From positions 1 to 64,000 of the forward strand of contig AXCX01000001.1 in the NCBI GenBank assembly GCA_000767215.1: a stretch of DNA of 64,000 bases, given 5' to 3'. Every line of letters starts with the position of its first letter. Positions within the stretch are counted from its first letter, which is position 1. The position numbers and the translations under genes were made by a program. The DNA is from Actinotalea fermentans ATCC 43279 = JCM 9966 = DSM 3133. Lineage in GTDB: Bacteria > Actinomycetota > Actinomycetes > Actinomycetales > Cellulomonadaceae. Below, piece by piece: positions 49,701-59,132 of this stretch. The notes below the pieces were generated by a model. The model searched no databases. It worked only from the letters and a program-made list of their open reading frames with translations, and was not told the DNA's origin.

Positions 49701-50845
49701 GCCCCGGCCGCCTTCCCGCTGGCGCCTCTCGCGGCGGGTGCCGCAGCCCTGGGAGCGGCCGCCGCCATCGGCTTGGCTGCTGCGACGGCCCGACTGCCAC
49801 GCGCAGCGGTCGCGGCCGACCCGGCACCGCTGGTGAGCATCGTGAGCGCGGCGTGCTGTGCCGCCACGCGGGTCGTGCGCCCAGCCGCCTGGCCCGCACG
49901 CGAGATCGGGTTCGCTGCGACGTTCTGGTGCATGAGGCTCGCGGCCTCCATGCCTGACCAGTGCACGAACCGCCACGTCAGCCACGGCGCGAACAGAGCG
50001 ATGACCATGAGGAGCAGCCCGACGAGGAGGTCCGAGAACGACCGTGCGTCGGGAGTGGCCTCGGCGGTGCCCGCGAGGTCAGGGCCGGTGCCGCTGAAGG
50101 CGGAGGCGCCGACGACGAAGACCACGACGATGACGAGCTTGGAGAACACGAGCGCGGCGACGATCTCGAGCCATCGACGCGTCCACACGCGCGTCTGGTC
50201 CCACGCCGACCCAGCGAATGCCACGGGCGCGAACACGGCGATGAGGATGAGCGCGGCCTTGCGGAACAGCAGCACCCCCCACAGAAGGAGGAAGGCGAGG
50301 CACAGCAGGAACGCGATGAGCAGCTGCAGACCGGGGGACTGGGAGGTGGCCAGCGCAGAGAAGTTGAAGAACTGCGATGCCGCCGCACCCACCGTGGTGC
50401 CCGCGGCGCCGGCGATCGCCTTGCACATCTCGTCGACGGCCGTCAGCGCGAGCTGCGTCGCGCCGAGCGCGAGAGCGCCGCCGAGCAGCGCCTTGCCGAC
50501 TCCCACGACGGCGCGTGCCAGGCCGGCGCCCTCCCGGCGGAGTACGGAGCCGATTACCTGGGCGGCGAACAGTCCGACGACGAGGGGCAGCGTGACCGCG
50601 GCGACGACGCCGACGTTGGCCCGGAGCCAGTCGGCGGAGAGATCCACGGCGGTCGACGAGTTGAGGAGGCGGAGCGCCAACTCGCCGAGGTGTGCGGCCG
50701 CGTTGGTGAAGGCACTCGCGATGCCGCCGAGGACGTAGTCCGAGGCCGCGGCCTGGGCCGATCCCGCGGCGTTCGAGACCAGGTCGCAGACGAAGACGAT
50801 GGGCCCGACGCACGGGTCGAGCTCGGTGGCTGCCACGTCAGACAC
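49697..50845 (-). CDS. VirB6/TrbL-like polytopic membrane protein
   Basis: A 382-aa protein with about five to six membrane segments, including VGVVAAVTLPLVVGLFAAQV, LLIAFLLCLAFLLLWGVLLF, KLVIVVVFVVGASAF and LLVGLLLMVIALFAPWLTW, then an Ala/Arg-rich C-terminal tail. Its size, topology and place next to DUF6112 fit the VirB6/TrbL channel protein of Gram-positive T4SSs. The GTG at 50845 overlaps the DUF6112 gene by 8 nt. Confidence 0.75.
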   Translation of the reverse strand: MSDVAATELDPCVGPIVFVCDLVSNAAGSAQAAASDYVLGGIASAFTNAAAHLGELALRLLNSSTAVDLSADWLRANVGVVAAVTLPLVVGLFAAQVIGSVLRREGAGLARAVVGVGKALLGGALALGATQLALTAVDEMCKAIAGAAGTTVGAAASQFFNFSALATSQSPGLQLLIAFLLCLAFLLLWGVLLFRKAALILIAVFAPVAFAGSAWDQTRVWTRRWLEIVAALVFSKLVIVVVFVVGASAFSGTGPDLAGTAEATPDARSFSDLLVGLLLMVIALFAPWLTWRFVHWSGMEAASLMHQNVAANPISRAGQAAGRTTRVAAQHAALTMLTSGAGSAATAARGSRAVAAAKPMAAAAPRAAAPAARGASGKAAGA

Positions 50846-51149
50846 CTGACCCGAGTCCGGCGAAGAACCCGACGATCGCGTTCGCGGCTCCGATGAGCAG
50901 AGCCCCGCCGGCCGAGACCACCACGCCCGACTTCCCACCCGACGCGTACTGGTAGTTGCCCTGCTGGTGGGCCAGCGCCCACACGATCACCGAGACCACG
51001 AGGCCGGCGACGCAAGCCACCAGGCCCCACGTCAGCAGGGCGCCGACGATCGACCGGACCACGGGCAGACCGGGCAGCCCGTCCTCGTTCGGGCTGATCC
51101 CCGGGTCGGCCGCTGCGAGCGACCATCGTGCGAGTCCGGACGCGACCAT
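50838..51149 (-). CDS. DUF6112-type small membrane protein, VirB2-like
   Basis: A 103-aa protein with two hydrophobic helices (SIVGALLTWGLVACVAGLVV and VVVSAGGALLIGAANAIVGF) linked by a basic loop with NYQYASGGKSG. It fits DUF6112, a family in actinobacterial T4SS loci with a VirB2-like layout. The ATG at 51149 follows GGGAGGTCAGC and is chosen over an upstream in-frame start. It is the first gene of the downstream part of the transfer block, separated from the restriction gene by 152 bp in which I see no gene. Confidence 0.8.
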   Translation of the reverse strand: MVASGLARWSLAAADPGISPNEDGLPGLPVVRSIVGALLTWGLVACVAGLVVSVIVWALAHQQGNYQYASGGKSGVVVSAGGALLIGAANAIVGFFAGLGSGV

Positions 51150-51301
51150 GGCTGACCTCCCGTCGTCGTGCACGCCGGATGGCGCGCTCACGTAGAGGTG
51201 TGCCGCGAGGACGACCAACCTGGGCAGTGGTCGGTGGGCAGGATGACCGCGCGCCGTGACGCCGATGTCCGACGGGAGCGCGAAAGCTAGGCCGTGCCGC
51301 C

Positions 51302-54300
51302 CTATGCGGTGGGCGCCGCCTCGGTGGGCCCCTCGTCGGACACGGCGGCGACCATCTCAGGCGTGAGCCCATAGGCACGGGAAATCACGGCCTGCACCTG
51401 CGCCTGAAGGGCCAGAGCCCGCGCCTTGAGTGAGGTGACGATCGCCGAGTCGGTCTCGCTGCGCAGTCGCACCGCACTCTTCTGCAGTTCGTCGACGCGC
51501 TCATCGATGTAGGCCCGGTCATCGTCGGAGAGCTCGGGCACGGGGACGCCAATGAGGAACTGCTTGCGGTGGACGGCGTAGGCGCCTCGATACTGCCGTC
51601 CGTTCACGGTGACGAACGTGTCGACGACAGGGTGCGAGAGGAGAGCCTGGATCGTCTTGATCGAGTAGGGGCAGCCGGCCCTCGGTCGTAGGAGGTAGTA
51701 CGGCCCGCCGTCACCGCCCCCGGTGACGAGTAGCCCTTCGGTGTCCTCGGCGTATCGAGGGGTAAGTGACAAGACGCGCACGATGAGCTTCGGCTCATCG
51801 AGCTTCGCGAGCGACTGTGAACGGCCGTACGCCCAGAAGCTCTCGCCGGGATCGGGCGTGACGCTTCGAGCCTCGAGTTCCACTCGATGCGCCTCGAGGT
51901 ACCGAAGAGCGAGCGGGTAGTCGGCTTCCATCGCTTGGCGCGACAGGATTCTGGCGCGGGTGCGCACAGCGGAGCTTTCAAGCTGTGCGACGGTGTAGGG
52001 GAAGATTGCCCAACGGTTAGCCTCGGGCTGCCCATCGAACATGGCAATACGTTGATCCAGGATCGCCGGTCTCAGGATGTCTCGTTCGATGGGCCACAGG
52101 CGACCGTGCTTGTCGATGACCTCGACAGTCTCGGCGCCCGCCGAGAACGGTCTCGCGGTGAGCAGAAAGATGTCGTCCGCAGACGTTTGTACCCCTACGA
52201 AGACCTCCACCCAGTCTTGGTCGCCAAGGTGACCGATCGCCGCGGCTTCCATTTGCTCGAAGGCGGCACGCTGTCCGGGCGTCGGGAGCGGCCATGGTGC
52301 CGACGACAGGTCGGCCCGCGACAGGTTCACCAGACGGCCAGACTGCCCACCGCGCCATGCGGGAAGGTTCGTCACCATCTCAATCGTCGCTGGCTCTGCC
52401 GTCGCGGGTCCTGCGATCACGAGCGCCGTGTAGGTCGTCCGGCCAGGGAATACCTGCTCGACTCCGAAGTGGACGAGTCGCTCGAGGCGTCGGCCGAGCT
52501 TGCGTCGCAGCCCAGTGGCCGAGAGGCGGTTTGTGAAGCGGTGCGGTGCGACATAGGCCATCCGGCCCGATGGTGCCAGGAGTTCGAGCGCCCGCTCCAT
52601 GAAGACGAGGCTCAGGTCGAGGTTGTTCGACTCACCGGCCGTGTAGCGGGCTTCTGGGTGCTGGAAGTACGCGAGCTGGTCGGGCATGAACTGCGTCAGC
52701 GTCTGGATCCTTACGTAGGGCGGGTTACCGACGATGGCGTCAAAGCCGTGCCGCGGGTAGCGGATCCCGAACTGCTCTCTCAGGTCCGTGGGTGCGACGG
52801 CGGCGCGGCGCTCGACGTCTCTCGCGGCGCCAGGGAGGAGATCGTCGAAGTCGCCTCGTACGACGCTGTTGCCGACCACGATGTTGTGGCTCAGGTCAGG
52901 CAGAACTTGCCGGGTCGTCGTCGGATCCACGACTGAGTCGCCGAGCACCGCCAGAAGCAGGCTTAGCCTCGTCACCTCGACCGCCGTCGCATCGATGTCG
53001 ACGCCGAACAGGTGGGCAGTTGCGAGCGCGGCACGCCCGGGCAAGTCGACGACTGCTCCGGCCTGTTCGGCGGCGGCGATGAGCTTGCGGAAGGCATCGA
53101 GCAGGAAGGGCCCTGAGCCGTGGGAGAGGTCGAGAATCGTCAGCGTCGCGGGGACGCCGCTACTCAGGAAGGGAGCGAGCGCTTCGCGGTTGAGGCGGTC
53201 GACGATGTAGTCAGGTGTAGGAACGACACCGCCCGCGTGCGTGAGCTCTGGCTTCGGTTCGAGACGCGCGGTCCGGTCGGCGTCGACTGCGACGCGCTCA
53301 GCGAGGTACTGCTCGTAGACCCCAGCGAGCACGTCGGGCCCAAGGACGCCGAATGCGAACTGCGTACGCGGCCAGTACATCTCTCCGACCACCGCCAGCA
53401 GTGCATCGTCGCCGACGGCGATGTCCTCAAGCGCCGTGAACATGCCGGCGTTGAAGACTCTGTCCGCCTGCCGGAAGGCTTCACCTATGGCCCGGGCGTT
53501 GGCTGAGCTGAGCAGGTCACGGTACTGCCCGATGTTCCGGTCTTCGCAGACGCGAAGGAAGAGGAGGGCGTTCAACACGCGTTGTGTGCGCCGGCCAACT
53601 TCGGCGGCGCCGAGCGATGGGTTCCTCGCTGCGATGTCGCTGGCGAGTACCTTGCGCCACTTGCGGAACTCATCGAGAAAGCGCCGGTCGAACGGAGACT
53701 CGCCACGAGGAGGCTCGGTGTACTCGTACACGGCGTAGAACTCGTCACTTGTGACCACTTCGTTCGACAGCCGGCGCCACAGCTCGTCGAACCGATCGAC
53801 GTAGTCGTCGACGGTGAAGCGGCAGCCAGGAATTACGGCCACGTCTGCGCCGTCGCCCTCCGCAGGCGTGATCGTCGTGTCGAAGATCACCGTCTCAGCG
53901 AAGTTGGTCAACACCGCTGCTGGCCGGTTCATCGACCACCCGTAGCGACGGGCCTGAAGCGCTGGCCCGGGATCAGAGCTCAGTCTGACCGACGGCCTCT
54001 TCGCTTCGACGGGCAACCGGTCCTGTCCCGCGCTGCGGAGCCGGTAGTCGGGGCGTCCCCACGACTCGCCGTCCTCGTCGGCTCCGGTGCGCTCCATCAC
54101 CACGTCGGTGAGGACCTGGGGCCTGCCGGCCTCATTGCTGACATCCCAACCCAGTGCGGCAAGCAGCTTGTCGACAAACTGGATCCGGACCTCGGTCTCG
54201 GTGTACGCCGATCCCGCGGACTCCCAGTCGACCGCTTGCGCCTTGTACTGACCAACGAGTTGGGCGACCCGGTCGCGCGCTTCGTCCTTCGACAGCGGGT

Positions 54301-54310
54301 GGAACGCCAC
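51302..54310 (-). CDS. Type IIG (Eco57I-like) restriction-modification enzyme
   Basis: A 1002-aa single-chain enzyme. The N-terminal nuclease domain has a PD-(D/E)XK set: TETEVRIQFVDKLLAALGW, Asp88 in RPDYRL and E102-x-K104 in PVEAKRP. The methyltransferase has motif I at 394-402 (DLSHGSGPF) and motif IV NPPYVR at 529-534. A TaqI-like specificity domain lies at the C-terminus. Motif I departs from the usual DPACGSGxF, which may matter for SAM binding. The ATG at 54310 is 94 bp from the divergent methyltransferase gene. The gene inserts between DUF6112 and the LysM-BTAD gene. Whether it cuts is untested. Confidence 0.88.
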   Translation of the reverse strand: MAFHPLSKDEARDRVAQLVGQYKAQAVDWESAGSAYTETEVRIQFVDKLLAALGWDVSNEAGRPQVLTDVVMERTGADEDGESWGRPDYRLRSAGQDRLPVEAKRPSVRLSSDPGPALQARRYGWSMNRPAAVLTNFAETVIFDTTITPAEGDGADVAVIPGCRFTVDDYVDRFDELWRRLSNEVVTSDEFYAVYEYTEPPRGESPFDRRFLDEFRKWRKVLASDIAARNPSLGAAEVGRRTQRVLNALLFLRVCEDRNIGQYRDLLSSANARAIGEAFRQADRVFNAGMFTALEDIAVGDDALLAVVGEMYWPRTQFAFGVLGPDVLAGVYEQYLAERVAVDADRTARLEPKPELTHAGGVVPTPDYIVDRLNREALAPFLSSGVPATLTILDLSHGSGPFLLDAFRKLIAAAEQAGAVVDLPGRAALATAHLFGVDIDATAVEVTRLSLLLAVLGDSVVDPTTTRQVLPDLSHNIVVGNSVVRGDFDDLLPGAARDVERRAAVAPTDLREQFGIRYPRHGFDAIVGNPPYVRIQTLTQFMPDQLAYFQHPEARYTAGESNNLDLSLVFMERALELLAPSGRMAYVAPHRFTNRLSATGLRRKLGRRLERLVHFGVEQVFPGRTTYTALVIAGPATAEPATIEMVTNLPAWRGGQSGRLVNLSRADLSSAPWPLPTPGQRAAFEQMEAAAIGHLGDQDWVEVFVGVQTSADDIFLLTARPFSAGAETVEVIDKHGRLWPIERDILRPAILDQRIAMFDGQPEANRWAIFPYTVAQLESSAVRTRARILSRQAMEADYPLALRYLEAHRVELEARSVTPDPGESFWAYGRSQSLAKLDEPKLIVRVLSLTPRYAEDTEGLLVTGGGDGGPYYLLRPRAGCPYSIKTIQALLSHPVVDTFVTVNGRQYRGAYAVHRKQFLIGVPVPELSDDDRAYIDERVDELQKSAVRLRSETDSAIVTSLKARALALQAQVQAVISRAYGLTPEMVAAVSDEGPTEAAPTA

Positions 54311-54404
54311 GGCGCCACCGTACGGGTGCCGCCGCCGTCAGCGGGGGTGGCTCGCCGACGGCCGCGTGCGTCTCGATGTGGGTAGGGCAAGGGATGATGG
54401 CGGC

Positions 54405-56018
54405 ATGCCCAGCTTCCCGACCAAAGCTTCGCCCAGCGTCGACAAGCTCCGAGGCGGCTACTACACCCCCGACCTCATCGCTCAGTTCGTCGCGGGGTGG
54501 GTCGGCGAGGCAGGCGCCAAGGTGCTCGAGCCCGCGTGCGGTGACGGAGCGATCCTTCGCTGGCTGGCCTCCGATGGGCGCGAGGCGCTGGGTGTCGAGC
54601 TCGTCGACGTCGAGGCTGCCAAGGCTTCGCTGATCAAGGGCGCGGAAGTCGTCCAGGGCGACTTCTTCGCGTGGTTCACCAGCACGCAGCACGGCAGGTG
54701 GGACGGGGTGGCAGGCAACCCGCCGTACATCCGCTTCGGATCCTGGGCGGAGGGCTCGCGGGAGCTCGCCTTCCGTCTCATGCGTGCTGAGGGCCTGGCG
54801 CCGAGCCGCCTGACGAACGCCTGGGTTCCGTTCGTCGTCGCTGCGGTCGTTGCCGCGAAGCAGGGTGGGCGCATCGGGCTTGTTGTGCCTGCGGAGCTCC
54901 TACAGGTCGGTTACGCGGCCCTCCTGCGCTCGTACCTCGTCGACCGCTGTTCGGAGATCACCATCGTCTCGTTCCGCGGGCTCGTGTTCCCAGGCATCCT
55001 CCAGGAGGTCGTCCTCCTGCTCGCGACGAAGGGCGACGGACCGGCCCGTGTCCGCACCGTAGAAGCAGATGACGCCGACGGTCTCGCCGCGCTCGACATG
55101 ACGGGCACCGCGGCCCGTGCGCGTCTGCACGAGTCCGAGAAGTGGACCAAGTACTACCTCGGTCCAGATGCCATCGAGCTCATGCGCGAAGCGCGCGTTG
55201 GGAAGCGGCTGGCCCCACTCGGTACATACGCCGACGTGAATGTCGGGGTCGTCACGGGCCGAAACTCGTTCTTCACGCTCTCGGAGAAAGAAGCGTCGGA
55301 CCGGCGCATACTTCGGTACACCGTGCCACTCCTCTCCCGAAGCGCACAGATCCGAGGGATCACATTCGGAGCGGACGACCTGGCGGCAGACGCGCAGAAG
55401 TCGCTCAGGACTCGCCTCCTCGCGGTGCCAGCAGACCTTGACCTCGCCAGGCACCCGGACCTGGCCGCCTACATCGTGCTCGGCGAGGAGCACAATGTCC
55501 CCGACGGCTACAAGTGCAGCATCCGTACGCCCTGGTGGTCGGTGCCCTCCGTGAAGGCCCCGGACGGCTTCATGCTTCGCCAGGTCTCTAGCCACGTGCA
55601 GCTGACTGCGAACGATGTGGGGGCCACAAGCACGGATACCGTGCACCGGGTATACCTGCGGGCCGGCGTCACGATGGCCAAGGTCGCGACGGCCGCGCTG
55701 AACTCGGCGACGCTCGCCCTCTCGGAAGTTCTGGGTCGGAGCTACGGCGGCGGACTGCTTGAGCTGGAGCCGTCTGAGTGCCGAGCCCTGCCTATACCAG
55801 ACCCCGGGCTCGTGCCGGATGGCCTGCCCGAGAAGGTAGACGAACTTCAACGAGGCGGCAGGATGGCAGACGCCCTCGAACTGGTAGATGAGCTAGTCCT
55901 CATCGACGGTGCAGGGTTCACTGCGCAAGACGTGTCCGACCTTCGTTCCGCGTGGACGCAGATGCGAGAGCGTCGCGGGGCACGCGGGCGGGCCTCCAGG
56001 ACCCCGATGGTCAACTGA
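54405..56018 (+). CDS. N6-adenine DNA methyltransferase, Eco57I/TaqI-like
   Basis: A 537-aa methyltransferase with an intact SAM site (VLEPACGDGAILRWL, about 40-53) and catalytic NPPYIR at 105-110, then a specificity-like C-terminal half. It has no recognisable nuclease motif. Divergent from the type IIG gene across 94 bp, it may methylate the strand or half-site that the type IIG enzyme leaves unmodified. The start at 54405 gives MPSFPTKASPSVDKLRGGYY; GATGAT lies 6 nt before it and may be a leaderless -10. It is convergent with the LysM-BTAD gene at 51 bp. Confidence 0.85.
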   Translation: MPSFPTKASPSVDKLRGGYYTPDLIAQFVAGWVGEAGAKVLEPACGDGAILRWLASDGREALGVELVDVEAAKASLIKGAEVVQGDFFAWFTSTQHGRWDGVAGNPPYIRFGSWAEGSRELAFRLMRAEGLAPSRLTNAWVPFVVAAVVAAKQGGRIGLVVPAELLQVGYAALLRSYLVDRCSEITIVSFRGLVFPGILQEVVLLLATKGDGPARVRTVEADDADGLAALDMTGTAARARLHESEKWTKYYLGPDAIELMREARVGKRLAPLGTYADVNVGVVTGRNSFFTLSEKEASDRRILRYTVPLLSRSAQIRGITFGADDLAADAQKSLRTRLLAVPADLDLARHPDLAAYIVLGEEHNVPDGYKCSIRTPWWSVPSVKAPDGFMLRQVSSHVQLTANDVGATSTDTVHRVYLRAGVTMAKVATAALNSATLALSEVLGRSYGGGLLELEPSECRALPIPDPGLVPDGLPEKVDELQRGGRMADALELVDELVLIDGAGFTAQDVSDLRSAWTQMRERRGARGRASRTPMVN

Positions 56019-56069
56019 GTCGCGATCGACACCGGGCCTGATCATCTGGCTGATCGCGCCGAGCGGCCC

Positions 56070-59000
56070 CTAGTGCTTCGAGGACCTCGGGGGGACCATC
56101 TCCGAGTCCTCGAGATACCTCCTCCGAAGGCGATCCGCGGCTGTCGCATCGTCGGCAGCGATCGCGGCTTCGAGCGCATCGTCAAGCAAGAGCTCGGACC
56201 ACGCATCGACGATCAGCCCCTTCGTTGCCGCCTCAAGACCGTCCCGTGCACGGCCGGACTCGAGCAGCAGGCGGCTGAGGACGTGGGCAACGTCGGCGAT
56301 TGTGCTGATCATGTGCTGAACGTCGTGCTCGGCCCACGTGTAGTCGGCGTCCCGCACTCCGAGGAGGGGTCGGTCGCGTACGAGGTTCATCGCGGACCGC
56401 AGGTCGTCGATCCCGTCGAGTCCGGCCGCGAGTCCCCGGCGAGCGTGTCTCTGGAAGTCGGACCAGTCGGTCGTGGCCGCGCCCCCGAGTCGGTAGATGC
56501 CGTCCGCGCCGACGACGGGGAGGACGTCCGCGCCGACGCGTTGCCGCGTCCGGTAGACGAGGCTGTTGCGGGTCTGGCTGTCGATGCGCTCGCCGTACCA
56601 GAGGGCCTCGTCGAGCTCGGGTCCCGTCGCTCGCCCGCGGAGGGCGAGGTACACCAGGAGCTCGGTCGATCGCCGACTCAGGTGACCGGCCTGGTGGGGG
56701 AGCCCCGTGATCAGCACCGGTCCGAGGAGTTCGACCCGGACGGTGGGCCGCGGAGCCTCGGAGGTCTCGTCCGCTTCCTCGGTCGGTGGCAGTGCCGCCG
56801 CCGCGTCGAGGATCTCCACGGTCAACGGGGTGGGGCGCTGCAGCTGGGCGTTGTCGACCGGTGGGGCGAGTGCCAATAGCTCGACCAGCCGGCGCAGCCC
56901 TTCTGCGTTCAGGCGCTGAGGGTGGACGTGGAGACCGAGCGGCTCGATGCGGGCGCCGGCCTCATCGGCCGTCACCGTCCATCCTGTCTCGGACGTGGCG
57001 TGCACTGTCACGACGACGGTGCCCATCCAGGGCCTCGGGTGCGTCTTCGGGGCGTCGGGGGAGTCGAAGACAACGGGCAGCCAGACGTCCCCTATGAGCC
57101 GGTCCGATCGGGCCTGCAGCGTGTCGTCCAGACCGGCTGCCCCCAGAGCGTTGCGCACATCGCTGAGCCGACGATCGGCGGCGCGGGCTATCGCTGCTGC
57201 CGGCGCAGTTTGTAGTCGGGCCGGGTCGCACGCTCGGGCAAGTGATTCGAAGTCCTCACCGGCCACGAGTCCGATGCGGCCGGTGAGGTCGTTGGTGACG
57301 AGCTCGGCGACGAGCGCCCGGCGGATGTCGGCTGCAACCGCCGGGTCGCCGCCGATGGTCAGCGTCCCAGCCGCCTCGAGGTTCAGGAGCACGGTCCCGT
57401 CGGCGGAGTGGCCGAGTGTCACGAGTGTCGGGAACGGCTCCGGGCGGCCCGGGTCGTCCGCACTCGGCATCGAGGTCAGTGCCCGGTGCGGCGCTGACCA
57501 TGTCCTGGCGCCCGTCGCGGTGAACGGGGGGACGGGCGCGTCGTCGTCGTCGCTCAGGTGCAGCGTGACCTCCTCCGGTGTCACGACGACGGCGGCCACG
57601 CGTGGGAGGTCGCGCTCAGACTCGTAGCAGCGTGTGGCGAAGTGCGAGAACGCCAGCTTGAGTGCGCCGACCGTCAGGGGAGGTTCCGCGGTCCGCAGAG
57701 TGCGCTCGGCCCGGTGAGTAGGCGAGCCCACTTCCGGGAGTGCGATCCGCTCCCCGACCCGACGTGCCCGTTGCTGGAGGCGGCGGCGCCTCGCAAGCTC
57801 ACCGATCACTCCGGCCGCAGCCAGGGACGTGAGCCCGAGGAGGAACCTCGGCGCGAGGTCGGCGTCATCGTCGTGGGCATCGACAACCTCGGTCGGGTTG
57901 TCGTCCTCGGCCGGCACCTGGTCCTCGGGGGGTTCGGCGACGTGGCGACCGCCCGTGGCGTCATCGGCTGCCCGCGTTCCGTCATCGTCGTGCTGCACTC
58001 CGTCATCGGGGTTCGCGGCGGTGTCACCGCTGGCAGCCTCCGGTGGAGCAGTCCCGAGCTCCGCGTCATTGTGGACTGGCGGCGCGTCATCCAGGCCGGC
58101 TTGCGCGTCATCGTGTGTCCCGAGCGGCAGGCCTGAACTGCTCACGAGGTCCTCCGGGAGCCGGAGCGTCCAGCCGGGGCGGATGAGGTCGGGGTCCTCC
58201 AGCGTGCCTCCGTCCGGCTGCGGTCGGCCGCGGTTGAGGTCGACGATCTCGGGGTAGCGCTGCGGATCGCCCAGCTGTTCGGCAGAGATGCCCCAGAGCG
58301 TGTCGCCAGGCACGACCGTGTAGTCGGCGGCGGCGCGCTCAGCCGCCTCGCTGGGTGCCGGAGTCAGCACCGGCTGCGCGGCGGCGTCGACTGCGTCCGC
58401 GGGAAGGAGGAGGTGCCATCCCGGGTAGATCCAGTGAGCATCGGTGAGTGCGCGACCGTCGGGCTGAGGGCGCCCGAGGTTGAGGTCCCGGATCTCGGTG
58501 TACCGGTGCCCGGAGCCGAGGTGACGCTCGGCCAGGTCCCAGAGGGTGTCGCCCCGCACAACGGTGACGGAGGGGGTTGTCGTCGCGGTCACCGAGGCTG
58601 GCCGAGCCGGGTTCGCCCCATCCGCGTCGGGCGAGGAGTTCTCCGGCGCCTGGGCGCGGTCAGGTGTCTGGACGTGCACGCGCGGCATCGCCGAGACGAC
58701 CGGCGGGTCACCCGCAGCGGCGGCGGATGCCGTCGCTACGGGGGCGGTCATCAGGAGGCCCGCTGTGGCGACGAGCCCGGCCGCGAGTCGCTGCGCGGGG
58801 CCGAGCAGCGGTAGGCGCGGAGTCGGTACACCCCGGAGCGCCGCGATCAGTTCGATGACGAGGGGCACGGCGAAGGCGGCCCAGGCGAGCCATGCGATGA
58901 CGGTGAGTGTGTCGATCAGCAGATTCCCGTCATCGGGCCGGCTCAGTGCGTCGATGACGCCTTCGAATGACGGGGCCGATGACGGAACGCGGATCGGGGC

Positions 59001-59132
59001 CACCGCGGCGAGGGCGATGGGCACGCCGATGACGAAGCCGGCGATGCCCGCGGCGGCCACGAGGCCCCGGGCGACCTCGGTGCCCTTTGGGTGTGCCGCA
59101 CGGTGAACCCGGTTCTCGACCGTCTGCTTCAT
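56070..59132 (-). CDS. Membrane protein with two LysM domains and a C-terminal winged-helix/BTAD region
   Basis: A 1020-aa protein of unusual build. Three N-terminal membrane helices (about 23-45, 72-99, 115-138), then LysM domains at about 189-244 and 270-326 (TVVRGDTLWDLAERHLG; TVVPGDTLWGISAEQLG) which bind peptidoglycan. A long acidic low-complexity linker and a further hydrophobic segment (FLLGLTSLAAAGVIGELA, about 440-455) follow. The last 220 residues (from about 798) read as an OmpR-like winged helix plus BTAD domain (VRVELLGPVLITGLPHQAGH; STELLVYLAL). Such proteins precede Tad genes in actinobacterial elements. ATG start; overlaps the TadG-like gene. Confidence 0.85.
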   Translation of the reverse strand: MKQTVENRVHRAAHPKGTEVARGLVAAAGIAGFVIGVPIALAAVAPIRVPSSAPSFEGVIDALSRPDDGNLLIDTLTVIAWLAWAAFAVPLVIELIAALRGVPTPRLPLLGPAQRLAAGLVATAGLLMTAPVATASAAAAGDPPVVSAMPRVHVQTPDRAQAPENSSPDADGANPARPASVTATTTPSVTVVRGDTLWDLAERHLGSGHRYTEIRDLNLGRPQPDGRALTDAHWIYPGWHLLLPADAVDAAAQPVLTPAPSEAAERAAADYTVVPGDTLWGISAEQLGDPQRYPEIVDLNRGRPQPDGGTLEDPDLIRPGWTLRLPEDLVSSSGLPLGTHDDAQAGLDDAPPVHNDAELGTAPPEAASGDTAANPDDGVQHDDDGTRAADDATGGRHVAEPPEDQVPAEDDNPTEVVDAHDDDADLAPRFLLGLTSLAAAGVIGELARRRRLQQRARRVGERIALPEVGSPTHRAERTLRTAEPPLTVGALKLAFSHFATRCYESERDLPRVAAVVVTPEEVTLHLSDDDDAPVPPFTATGARTWSAPHRALTSMPSADDPGRPEPFPTLVTLGHSADGTVLLNLEAAGTLTIGGDPAVAADIRRALVAELVTNDLTGRIGLVAGEDFESLARACDPARLQTAPAAAIARAADRRLSDVRNALGAAGLDDTLQARSDRLIGDVWLPVVFDSPDAPKTHPRPWMGTVVVTVHATSETGWTVTADEAGARIEPLGLHVHPQRLNAEGLRRLVELLALAPPVDNAQLQRPTPLTVEILDAAAALPPTEEADETSEAPRPTVRVELLGPVLITGLPHQAGHLSRRSTELLVYLALRGRATGPELDEALWYGERIDSQTRNSLVYRTRQRVGADVLPVVGADGIYRLGGAATTDWSDFQRHARRGLAAGLDGIDDLRSAMNLVRDRPLLGVRDADYTWAEHDVQHMISTIADVAHVLSRLLLESGRARDGLEAATKGLIVDAWSELLLDDALEAAIAADDATAADRLRRRYLEDSEMVPPRSSKH

